In this document: one piece after another, positions 1 to 10,582 of the stretch
How positions within the stretch are numbered: the stretch's first letter is position 1
Layout: the number at the start of each line of letters is the position of its first letter
Source of the DNA: Rhizophagus prolifer
Lineage: Eukaryota > Glomeromycota > Glomeromycetes > Glomerales > Glomeraceae
DNA: 34,689 nt
Direction of reading: 5' to 3'
Assembly: GCA_019425655.1 (NCBI GenBank)
Contig: NQWY01024834.1
Span: forward strand, 1 to 34,689
Notes under the pieces: generated by a model
What the model saw: only the letters and a program-made list of their open reading frames with translations
Told to the model about the DNA's origin: nothing
The model's database searches: none
Program-made: the position numbers and the translations under genes

Positions 1-2
1 GA

Positions 3-788
3 ACTGAAAAAGACGAAGATAAAACGAAATCTTTTATCCAGAAAAGAAGATTCGATAAAATAAGCAAATCGGTTCCGAAAGAATCCATAAGGCTTAATAA
101 ATATATTGCCAATTCCGGGATTTGCAGCAGGAGAGAAGCGGACGAACTGATTACACAAGGTCTTGTGGAAGTGAACGGGAAAGTGGTGACCGAAATGGGT
201 TACCAGGTTCAGAAAACAGACAGAGTAGTTTTCGATGGACAAAATATCACGCCGGAAAAACCGGTTTATGTTCTATTGAACAAACCAAAAGGTTATATCT
301 CGACCACCAAAGACGAGAAAGCGAGAAAAACGGTAATGGATCTGACGGCGAATGCGTCGCCATACAGAATTTTCCCTGTAGGAAGACTCGACAGACAGAC
401 AACTGGCGTTATTCTTTTGACGAACGACGGACATATGACGAAAAAGCTGACACATCCATCTTTCAATATGAGAAAGATCTACCACGTGACACTGGATAGA
501 AAATTATCCATTGAAGATTTGAAATCAATTGCAGAAGGTATCCGTTTGGAAGAAGGTGTTGCAGAAGTGGACAGCATCTCGTACATCGAAGGAAAACCAA
601 AGAATGAGATTGGAATCGAAATCCACATCGGCTGGAATAGAGTCATCAGAAGAATTTTCCAAAAGCTCGGTTATGAAGTGGAAGCGCTCGACAGAGTGAT
701 GTTTGCCGGCCTGACAAAGAAAAACATCAAGCGTGGGCACTGGAGAATCCTTACGGAACAAGAAGTTAACAACTTGAAAATGTTATAA
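3..788 (+). CDS. rRNA pseudouridine synthase, RsuA/RluB/RluF family (5' end outside window)
   Basis: This enzyme converts a uridine in ribosomal RNA to pseudouridine. The reading frame is open from base 3, so the true start lies left of the window. The visible part opens with a charged linker, then an S4 RNA-binding domain (RLNKYIANSGICSRREADEL, about bases 90-180), then the catalytic domain with the family signature GRLDRQTTG, whose Asp is the catalytic nucleophile. A GTG at 165 could look like a start, but it falls inside the S4 domain and would destroy it. The family often has a low-complexity charged N-terminal extension in flavobacteria, and the Lys/Glu/Asp-rich residues at the edge fit that. 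The target base (RsuA, RluB, RluE or RluF type) cannot be decided here. A strong hairpin terminator follows at once. Confidence 0.93.
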   Translation, partial: TEKDEDKTKSFIQKRRFDKISKSVPKESIRLNKYIANSGICSRREADELITQGLVEVNGKVVTEMGYQVQKTDRVVFDGQNITPEKPVYVLLNKPKGYISTTKDEKARKTVMDLTANASPYRIFPVGRLDRQTTGVILLTNDGHMTKKLTHPSFNMRKIYHVTLDRKLSIEDLKSIAEGIRLEEGVAEVDSISYIEGKPKNEIGIEIHIGWNRVIRRIFQKLGYEVEALDRVMFAGLTKKNIKRGHWRILTEQEVNNLKML

Positions 789-791
789 ATT

Positions 792-820
792 AAAAGACTG
801 AAATTTTTCAGTCTTTTTTT
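792..820. terminator. Rho-independent terminator, probably bidirectional
   Basis: A perfect 12-bp inverted repeat has arms AAAAGACTGAAA (792-803) and TTTCAGTCTTTT (806-817), with T tracts on both strands. It sits between the stop of the pseudouridine synthase gene (788) and the convergent stop of the plug-domain gene (862), so it can end both transcripts. Confidence 0.88.
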
Positions 821-861
821 ATTTTCAAATTATATAAATATTCTTTTTAAAAAAAATAATC

Positions 862-3279
862 TTATTTCACTTCATAGTAATAAAGAAGCTTGTCATCTTT
901 ATCAAAACTAATGATCGTAATTTCCCGATTTTTAGCTTCATCATTATTAAAGAATATGGCTCTTGCAGGAAGTCCGGATTCTGGAGTTAGATTAGGATTC
1001 CAATAGAGAAGTTCACGTGTGTCTTTTACGACTTTTTTATAAGCATCACTGGTAATATCGGGTTGTTCGAAATCAACCGCTTTATCATAACCTCTCAAAA
1101 TTGTTTTGTTGTTCAGTTCTTTTTTGTCATTTTCGGCAGCTAACATATTGCCTCGTTTTGTATAGATTGCAACAGCATTGCCAACCAGTCCGTCATTTTT
1201 CAAAATCTTCACCATTGCAATATTGCTGACAGGGAGAGAATTGATCATACTTGCATCAACAGGCATCTCATCTAAATATAATTTAGCTTGCGAGCCACGG
1301 ATACTTGGAACATAATTACCGGAACTATCCATTGTGAAGGTCAATCCTGCAGCCCTGCCTTGCAACCATTGCATAATATTGAGAGAAGTTTGTGCATTCT
1401 GGTTTTCATTAACCAAATCAAAAATAGTCGCGTTCATCCCGCTGAATCTCCCACTTGATAATTCTTTATCCAATTTTTCTTTCAAATCAACTTTCTTTGC
1501 GGTAACTTGGACTTCTTCAATCTGAGTTTCTTCGTTAGCTGCTTTTAATATCTGTTGATTTTTTTTGTTTTGAAGTGCTTTGGCAACATCGGAACTCACT
1601 TGAGCATTCTGTGAAGATTCTGCCAAACGATAATTGGTTGCGGGCAAATTACCTTTGTAGATAATATTGTTTGTCAACGGTTGAAAATAAATATTGACAT
1701 TGTCAGATTCGGAAGCTTTACTTTTATCCTGATTCAGATAATAAGAAACGGTTAAAGGCTCATCAAAGTAAATATTATTGAGGTAAATAAATCCACCGTC
1801 ATCCGTTACAGCCTGGGAAATCCCCTTATCTGTTCCACCTGTGTTAAATAATAGATTGACACTTTTATTTGGAATGATTCGACCATTATTAGTTACTTTT
1901 CCTTTGAACGATAAATTGGATTCGGGTTTATATTTGATTTCAGGCGTTTTTCCGGTTAAAAGAGAATCCCAATCAAATCTTTTCCAACTTTCTGAAATTA
2001 ATAAAGCATCTAACGCATCTGCATTGGCATTCTTGGAAAAATACTGAGCCGGTGAAAAAATAGGAGATGAGATATCACCTGTCAGCCAAAGCGCACTTAG
2101 GATATTATTATCATTTGTACTTTCAGTTTTGGTATTTTCTTTTACTAAAACTGTATAACTTGGATAATCTGAGTCGGGTTCTAATTCAAAGCTGTTGAAG
2201 GCACGAGGATCATTATTAAGAGATGTTGATGCAAAAGTAGGTTGCTCAATCATCAGATTTTTTGGTTTAACAAAACATAATCTTTTAGCAACAACTTCCT
2301 CTTTGTCATTGAATATCACCAATTGTAAAACCGCATTTTTATCATCACTGATTTTTGTAGGTATTTTGCTGGAAATTTCTGCTGAAGCATTTTTGATGTT
2401 AGCTCTGTAAACCATTTGATTATTAATGATTCCAACAATACTGTGACCTTTTAAACCTTCCGGAAGATTGCTGCTCTTTAATGTATAATTGATTCCGTCG
2501 TTACCGCTTGATATCTGCAGATTAATACCGGAATTAGCTACAGCTGGTAAAGCAACGGTTTGTTTATTTCCTTTATTATCCTCAATAATCACTTTGTAAT
2601 TTTTCCCGGCTTTTGGTGTTAGATTAAAAATACTGACGTTTTGATCCAATCCTTTGAAACTAATTAATTTTTCAGTGGGTTTTTCTGCATCGATGACATA
2701 ACCACTCCAACTTGCTGGAGGAATACCTTGAGAGAATAATCTTACAGCAATTTTCGTATTAATATTCTCAATAAAAGTTCCACTTTCCGGAAAAGCATTA
2801 GCTGTCCATTTGGTGTTTTTATCAAGAATTAATCTTTGTTCGGATTTAGGATTGTAAATCGGAACGTGTTTCATAAAATTAAATTCCTCTGGAAAATTAG
2901 CCATCCAAGCTGTATAAGCTCTAAAGAAATATATGTCTTCTTTTAAAGCTTCTGTTAGAACAAACGAGCCGTCACCTTCGCCGTTTTTAAGCGCAATAGT
3001 TCTTTTATCAACTAGATTTTTGTTGTGGTCGTATAACTCGACAAACAAAGTATTGGAAATGGTTGAGCGTCTGTAGCCATCGAAAACAAAAGATTTGAAA
3101 TAGATATTATCGCCGACAACATAATTGTCTTTGTCCAATAGAACATAGACTTTCTCCTGCGAATAATTTTGTTCCAGATTCTGAATAGCTTTATCTATTC
3201 TTCCCTGAGCTTTAAACTGCAAAATCCCAACAACATAGATAAAAAAAATAAAGATTTTTTTCATATCAAAAAGCTTCAT
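862..3279 (-). CDS. Exported macroglobulin-like protein with a TonB-plug domain but no beta-barrel
   Basis: The function is not established. The protein (805 aa) has a signal peptide ending near FKAQ. The N-terminal region (about residues 35-125) resembles MG2 macroglobulin domains: a DKDNYVVGDNIYFK stretch followed by a strand pattern ending in FFRAYTAWMANF. A TonB-dependent-receptor plug domain lies at about residues 621-712 (RGSQAKLYLDEMPV and similar), but no 22-strand barrel follows, only about 93 residues. Bacteroidetes have many such barrel-less plug proteins, and their role is inferred to be at the outer membrane. ATG at 3279 gives MKLFDMKKIF; the second Met (3264) gives a cleaner signal peptide and may be the real start. 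A promoter-like TTG-N19-TTAATTTG (minus strand, 3305-3334) overlaps the terminator of the upstream isocitrate dehydrogenase gene. Confidence 0.8.
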   Translation of the reverse strand: MKLFDMKKIFIFFIYVVGILQFKAQGRIDKAIQNLEQNYSQEKVYVLLDKDNYVVGDNIYFKSFVFDGYRRSTISNTLFVELYDHNKNLVDKRTIALKNGEGDGSFVLTEALKEDIYFFRAYTAWMANFPEEFNFMKHVPIYNPKSEQRLILDKNTKWTANAFPESGTFIENINTKIAVRLFSQGIPPASWSGYVIDAEKPTEKLISFKGLDQNVSIFNLTPKAGKNYKVIIEDNKGNKQTVALPAVANSGINLQISSGNDGINYTLKSSNLPEGLKGHSIVGIINNQMVYRANIKNASAEISSKIPTKISDDKNAVLQLVIFNDKEEVVAKRLCFVKPKNLMIEQPTFASTSLNNDPRAFNSFELEPDSDYPSYTVLVKENTKTESTNDNNILSALWLTGDISSPIFSPAQYFSKNANADALDALLISESWKRFDWDSLLTGKTPEIKYKPESNLSFKGKVTNNGRIIPNKSVNLLFNTGGTDKGISQAVTDDGGFIYLNNIYFDEPLTVSYYLNQDKSKASESDNVNIYFQPLTNNIIYKGNLPATNYRLAESSQNAQVSSDVAKALQNKKNQQILKAANEETQIEEVQVTAKKVDLKEKLDKELSSGRFSGMNATIFDLVNENQNAQTSLNIMQWLQGRAAGLTFTMDSSGNYVPSIRGSQAKLYLDEMPVDASMINSLPVSNIAMVKILKNDGLVGNAVAIYTKRGNMLAAENDKKELNNKTILRGYDKAVDFEQPDITSDAYKKVVKDTRELLYWNPNLTPESGLPARAIFFNNDEAKNREITIISFDKDDKLLYYYEVK

Positions 3280-3323
3280 AAATATTAATTTTAATTTCTT
3301 TCTGCAAATTAATTAAACAAAAG

Positions 3324-3351
3324 AAAACCCTCAACATTTGCCAAGGGTTTT
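3324..3351 (-). terminator. Terminator of isocitrate dehydrogenase gene
   Basis: Inverted repeat AAAACCCT (3324-3331) and AGGGTTTT (3344-3351) lies 25 bases past the icd stop. Read on the minus strand, the stem is followed by a T-rich tract. Its loop contains the TTG that would serve as the -33 element of the next gene. Confidence 0.75.
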
Positions 3352-3375
3352 ATATTAATTTTAACAGGAATCAGA

Positions 3376-6842
<3,467 letters not shown>

Positions 6843-6849
6843 TTGGTTT

Positions 6850-7302
6850 TTATTTTTTTATAATTTTTATAGGTTTAATGTCTGTATTGGTGAAATAAAG
6901 CAGATAAATTCCTGTATTTAGGGAACGTAAATCTATCTTATCCGATTCGATTTTTGTTTTAAAAATGATTCTGCCGGAATTGTCATAGATAATAGCTTCG
7001 TCAATTTTAGTTTTCGAGCTTAGTTGCAGATTGATAAAATCGCTTGTTGGATTAGGATAGATTTTGACATCGTCTTTTAAAATTTCATTGATTCCCAAAA
7101 CCTTTAAAGTGGTTTGGTACAAGATTCCCAGTGTTCCGGAACTGGCATCGTCCGGATTAGACGGTATTACATAGATTTCTCCAACAGAATGGTTAAAGGA
7201 ATTCTCAGAAACTGCACCGGAATTAATATTTCCAATGACCGATTGAGCGCTTCCTAAAAGAGGAAAAACCAGTAATACACCAAGATTAATTTTTTTCATC
7301 AT
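6850..7302 (-). CDS. Short secreted protein with type A T9SS sorting domain
   Basis: This 150-residue protein has a signal peptide (KINLGVLLVFPLLGSAQS), a short central region and a C-terminal Por secretion-system tail: KIYPNPTSDFINLQLSS, a YDNSGRIIF strand, then LNTGIYLLYFTN and a lysine-rich end. The tail directs export through the type IX secretion system, with anchoring or release at the cell surface. Little remains outside the tail (about 55 residues), so it is not an enzyme; the SVGEIYVIPSN segment is common in small flavobacterial T9SS proteins. It is the first gene of a pair with the repeat protein (7-base gap). Its start ATG at 7302 lies about 16 bases past the predicted transcript start. 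Confidence 0.85.
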   Translation of the reverse strand: MMKKINLGVLLVFPLLGSAQSVIGNINSGAVSENSFNHSVGEIYVIPSNPDDASSGTLGILYQTTLKVLGINEILKDDVKIYPNPTSDFINLQLSSKTKIDEAIIYDNSGRIIFKTKIESDKIDLRSLNTGIYLLYFTNTDIKPIKIIKK

Positions 7303-7321
7303 GTATATAATAGTTTGGCAG

Positions 7322-7329
7322 CGAAAATA
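7322..7329 (-). promoter_or_regulatory. -7 box for the T9SS/repeat gene pair
   Basis: Minus-strand TATTTTCG matches TAnnTTTG except for C in place of the third T. It sits 20 bases upstream of ATG 7302. A similar TATTTTCG precedes the gldI-like gene (17796-17803), so this may be a locally tolerated variant. Confidence 0.4.
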
Positions 7330-7365
7330 TGAAAATTTATTAATGTTATTTAAATTAAAAATATC

Positions 7366-7373
7366 TAATTTTG
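7366..7373 (+). promoter_or_regulatory. -7 box of tpx
   Basis: TAATTTTG is a perfect TAnnTTTG match 22 bases before the tpx ATG at 7395. No TTG lies at the ideal -33 distance. The TTG at 7371 is part of this box, so it is not a start codon. Confidence 0.6.
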
Positions 7374-7394
7374 ACTCCTAATAAATATAAAACA

Positions 7395-7892
7395 ATGTCA
7401 CAAATTACATTCAAAGGAAATCCTATTCATACTGTAGGCAGTTTGCCGGAAGTTGGAACTGTTGCTCAGGAATTCACATTAGTTGGAGCAGATCTGTCGG
7501 AAAAGCATCTGGCGGATTACACAGGAAAAAAAGTGTTGCTGAATATCTTCCCAAGCATTGATACTGGCGTTTGCGCCGCTTCTGCAAGACAATTCAACAA
7601 GGAAGCGAGTTCTTTGGAAAATACAGTTGTTATCAATGTTTCCAGAGATTTACCTTTTGCTCTTAACAGATTTTGTGCTGCTGAAGGCCTTGATAATGTA
7701 GAAGTGTTGTCAGATTTCAGAGGTAATTTCGGAGAAGATTATGGTGTGACTTTGGATGATTCTCCGTTGAGGGGATTATTGAGCAGAGCTGTGGTTGCTG
7801 TGGACGAAAAAGGAACTGTGATCTACACAGAGCAGGTTCCGGAAATAGGTCAGGAACCGAATTACGAAGCAGCTGTAAATGCTTTGAAATAA
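7395..7892 (+). CDS. tpx: Thiol peroxidase Tpx
   Basis: Atypical 2-Cys peroxiredoxin that reduces hydrogen peroxide and alkyl hydroperoxides using thioredoxin. The protein has 165 residues, the usual family length. The peroxidatic Cys60 lies in FPSIDTGVCAASARQF and the resolving Cys94 in NRFCAAEGL; both match the spacing of the well-studied enterobacterial enzyme. The usual Pro just before the Val-Cys of the active site is Gly here (TGVC). I start at ATG 7395 rather than TTG 7371 because the family begins MSQITFKG and the upstream TTG sits in a -7 box. A strong terminator follows, so tpx is mainly monocistronic. Confidence 0.95.
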   Translation: MSQITFKGNPIHTVGSLPEVGTVAQEFTLVGADLSEKHLADYTGKKVLLNIFPSIDTGVCAASARQFNKEASSLENTVVINVSRDLPFALNRFCAAEGLDNVEVLSDFRGNFGEDYGVTLDDSPLRGLLSRAVVAVDEKGTVIYTEQVPEIGQEPNYEAAVNALK

Positions 7893-7917
7893 AAATTCCA
7901 ATAAAATTATTCTTTAT

Positions 7918-7953
7918 AACGGGAAATCTACTATTTTAGATTTTCCGTTTTTT
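7918..7953 (+). terminator. tpx terminator, 6 bases before the next start codon
   Basis: A 13-bp stem (7918-7930 with 7937-7949, one G-U pair, six-base loop) is followed by a T run to 7953. The ATG of the Crp/Fnr gene is at 7959, so transcript reaching that gene must pass through the hairpin or start inside it. Confidence 0.85.
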
Positions 7954-7958
7954 AATTT

Positions 7959-8531
7959 ATGGACATATTAAAAAGTATCTATCAGCATCCTGCATTTTCC
8001 GAAGAAGATCTTAATCTTATCTTCAGTAAACATCAAAAAATCAATTATAAAAAAGGTGATTTTTTCTTAAAGGAAAATGACATCCTCAATTCATATTTTG
8101 TTTTAGAAAGCGGTGTTGTGCGATCTTTCGTTTATGATATTGATTCTAACGACATCACCATTAATTTCTTTACAGAATCTGATATTGTGATAGAAGCATC
8201 ATCATTATTTCAAAGGATCCCTTCGATAGAAAATATTCAGGCAGAGACGGATTGCTCGGTTTGGAAAATCAGCTATGATGATTTCCAGGAACTGTTTCAT
8301 AGTATTCCGGCGTTGACAGAATGGGGAAGAGCGTGGATGTCTTACCAGTTATTTTATCTCAAAAACCGTTCTGTAGAAATGATTACAAAATCTGCAACAG
8401 AACGTTATTTGGATTTAATTCAAGAAAAACCTGACGTTCTGAAATTTGCGCCACTTAAAAATGTAGCGTCCTATCTGGGGATCACGGATACATCACTCAG
8501 CAGAATCAGAAAGGAAATCGTGAAGGGTTAA
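7959..8531 (+). CDS. Crp/Fnr family transcriptional regulator
   Basis: A 190-residue regulator with an N-terminal cyclic-nucleotide-type beta-roll (about residues 20-120, including KKGDFFLKENDILNSYFVLESG), a dimerisation helix and a C-terminal winged helix with VASYLGITDTSLSRIRKEI as recognition region. The N-terminal domain has no clear cAMP phosphate-binding RxS motif and no FNR cysteines, so the ligand is unknown. Flavobacteria carry many paralogues of this type. It follows tpx on the same strand after a terminator, which could mean redox-linked read-through or an unrelated gene with its own promoter. A convergent terminator shared with tatC follows. Confidence 0.9.
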   Translation: MDILKSIYQHPAFSEEDLNLIFSKHQKINYKKGDFFLKENDILNSYFVLESGVVRSFVYDIDSNDITINFFTESDIVIEASSLFQRIPSIENIQAETDCSVWKISYDDFQELFHSIPALTEWGRAWMSYQLFYLKNRSVEMITKSATERYLDLIQEKPDVLKFAPLKNVASYLGITDTSLSRIRKEIVKG

Positions 8532-8547
8532 TTTATCTTTAATAAAA

Positions 8548-8580
8548 AAATCAGCAATATTAATTGCTGATTTAGTTTTT
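8548..8580. terminator. Bidirectional terminator between crp-like gene and tatC
   Basis: Perfect 11-bp stem AAATCAGCAAT (8548-8558) and ATTGCTGATTT (8563-8573), with A-rich and T-rich flanks. It serves the plus-strand regulator gene and the minus-strand tatC. Confidence 0.85.
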
Positions 8581-8582
8581 AA

Positions 8583-9401
8583 TTAAATTTCATTTTTGAG
8601 TTCCCGCTTCTGGATTTTCTTATAAACAATATTCGACATCAGTATACTGAATTCATAAAGAATTACCAAAGGCAACGCTGCTGCCATCATACTCAGGACA
8701 TCTGCCGGTGTGATAATCGCGGCAACAACCATTATTAAAACAATGGCATGCCTTCTGTAAGTTTTCAGGAATTTTGGAGTCAGAATTCCAATTGATGTTA
8801 AAATGTAAACTGCAATTGGAAAAAGAAAAACCACACCCATCCCCATTGTGACCTGTAAAAATAGAGTAGTGTAATCTGACAAGTCAAACAGCTGAACGAT
8901 ATTATCCGAAACTTTGAACAACAATCCGAAGTTAATTGCAAAAGGCAAAATCAAAAAATAACCTGTTAAGACTCCAGCCATAAAAAGCATCCAGATCGAA
9001 TTGATATAGAAGATCGAATTCTTTTTTTCATTAGGCATCAAAGCCGGGCTGATAAATTTCCACAGTTCCCAAATGATATAAGGAAAAGCCAGAACAAGAC
9101 CCGAGAAAATTGAAACCGCCATCATCACATTGAATTGCTGGAACAACTGCTTCTGTTGAACACTGAAGTGAGCCGGTAAAATAAAACTATCATTGCCGGT
9201 CAATTCTCTGGAAAAATGATTCACAATTCGGAAAGTTAAAAAGTCATTTCTTGTAGGACCAAAAAAGATATGATCCATTACCCAGTTGATGTTAAAACCA
9301 ACTACAATTGCTAAAATAACAATTGCTAAAATAGATCTCACAAGATGTGACCTCAACTCTCCAATATGTCCAAGGAAGGACATTTCCTTTTCTTCGCTCA
9401 T
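8583..9401 (-). CDS. tatC: Twin-arginine translocase subunit TatC
   Basis: Inner-membrane receptor of the Tat pathway, which exports folded proteins carrying a twin-arginine signal. The protein has 272 residues and six hydrophobic segments. The cytoplasmic N-terminus contains the conserved MSFLGHIGELRSHLVRS stretch, with the His and Glu that contact the signal peptide, and a later block ITPADVLSMMAAALPLVILYE is typical of TatC. TatA is not in this window. It lies 46 bases downstream of kdsD on the same strand, so the two are probably one operon. Confidence 0.96.
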   Translation of the reverse strand: MSEEKEMSFLGHIGELRSHLVRSILAIVILAIVVGFNINWVMDHIFFGPTRNDFLTFRIVNHFSRELTGNDSFILPAHFSVQQKQLFQQFNVMMAVSIFSGLVLAFPYIIWELWKFISPALMPNEKKNSIFYINSIWMLFMAGVLTGYFLILPFAINFGLLFKVSDNIVQLFDLSDYTTLFLQVTMGMGVVFLFPIAVYILTSIGILTPKFLKTYRRHAIVLIMVVAAIITPADVLSMMAAALPLVILYEFSILMSNIVYKKIQKRELKNEI

Positions 9402-9447
9402 TATTCTATATTAATGATATATTGATAATTGATTCAAAAATTTACAC

Positions 9448-10407
9448 TTAATTAATACCTTCGTCCAATAAAGTATGGATATCGATAATCCCGTAATATT
9501 TGCCTTGATCTGTCACTACAAGCTGACCGATATTGAATTCTTTCAAAATTTGCATCGCTTCTTTTGCCAGATTATTTTTATCAATCGTTTTTGGGTTTTT
9601 ACTTGTGATGTCAGACGCTTTAACCTTTGAGATGTCATCCTGATTTAGAAGCATTCTTCGGATATCTCCGTCTGTAATTACGCCAACAATTGTTTCGTTT
9701 TCTATCACTACGGTGATTCCGTGTTTTGAACCGCTGACAGAGATGATGACATCCCTGATCCCTGACTCCGGAGAAACTTCCGGTTTATTCTGAGAAACAA
9801 ATTGCTCCACTTTTGCGGTCAGATTTTTACCAAGACTTCCACCGGGATGAAATTTAGCAAAATCGATATCTTTAAAACCTTTCAGCTCCATTAAGCAAAC
9901 GGCTAAAGCATCGCCCAAAGCCATTTGAACAGTTGTTGAGCTTGTTGGAGCTAATTTATTAGGGCATGCTTCTTTGTCAACGTGTGTATTGAGAACAATA
10001 TCTGCAGCTTTTCCTAATTTACTTTCAGGATTTCCTGTCATCCCGATTAAAGCGGATGAATAATCTTTCAGAAATGGAAGAAGATTGACAATTTCCGGAG
10101 AATTTCCGGAATAAGATATACACAGTATTACGTCTTGTTTCTGGATCACACCAAGATCGCCGTGGATCGCTTCTGCAGCATGTAAAAATTGAGACGGCGT
10201 TCCGGTGGAATTAAGCGTTGCAACAATTTTATTGGCAACGTGAGCCGATTTTCCAATCCCCACAATAATTAATTTCCCTTTCGATTCATTGATGGTTAAA
10301 ACACTTTTTATGAAGCTGTCATTCAATCGGTTTCTGAGATTGGTCAACTCGTTTATTTCTATATCCAGCGCTTGGTGGGCGTTTGCGATTATTCCTTTTG
10401 GATCCAA
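9448..10407 (-). CDS. kdsD: Arabinose-5-phosphate isomerase, KdsD/KpsF/GutQ family
   Basis: Converts ribulose 5-phosphate to arabinose 5-phosphate, the first step towards Kdo for the lipopolysaccharide core. The 319-residue protein has an N-terminal SIS sugar-isomerase domain (about residues 30-180; GIGKSAHVANKIVATLNSTG, then LCISYSGNSPEIVNLLP) and two C-terminal CBS domains (from about residue 205). The length and domain order are usual for the family. The gene is first in an operon with tatC and divergent from recQ. The KpsF/GutQ assignments differ only by genetic context; with no capsule or glucitol genes nearby, KdsD is the simplest reading. Confidence 0.93.
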   Translation of the reverse strand: MDPKGIIANAHQALDIEINELTNLRNRLNDSFIKSVLTINESKGKLIIVGIGKSAHVANKIVATLNSTGTPSQFLHAAEAIHGDLGVIQKQDVILCISYSGNSPEIVNLLPFLKDYSSALIGMTGNPESKLGKAADIVLNTHVDKEACPNKLAPTSSTTVQMALGDALAVCLMELKGFKDIDFAKFHPGGSLGKNLTAKVEQFVSQNKPEVSPESGIRDVIISVSGSKHGITVVIENETIVGVITDGDIRRMLLNQDDISKVKASDITSKNPKTIDKNNLAKEAMQILKEFNIGQLVVTDQGKYYGIIDIHTLLDEGIN

Positions 10408-10479
10408 AATTTTAAATTTTTAATTATTTTTTTTAATAATATTTATTTTGTATCTTCACGCTAATAATTTAACAGAGCA

Positions 10480-10507
10480 AAATGAAGTTTTTTAGCTTCA
10501 TTTTTTT
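10480..10507 (+). terminator. Orphan plus-strand terminator between kdsD and recQ
   Basis: Stem AAAATGAAG (10479-10487) with CTTCATTTT (10496-10504) is followed by a T run on the plus strand. No plus-strand gene lies upstream, since kdsD reads away from it. It could end a short leader or small RNA that starts near 10460. Read on the minus strand the T run is short, so a minus-strand role is less likely. Confidence 0.6.
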
Positions 10508-10582
10508 ATCCCTAAAATTCAGGATTTACCATTAATGTATAACCTTTCAATAAAATGCAAATTTAGCAAACTATATTAAAGG

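Noticed and set aside
165-167. GTG as start codon of the first gene
   Set aside because: The S4 RNA-binding domain is encoded just upstream in the same open frame, so the true start is outside the window.
122-499. 125-codon plus-strand frame overlapping the pseudouridine synthase gene
   Set aside because: Out of frame with the clear S4 and GRLD signatures, with a composition typical of a shadow frame.
7371-7373. TTG as start of tpx
   Set aside because: It is the last part of a -7 promoter box, and the family begins at the ATG at 7395.
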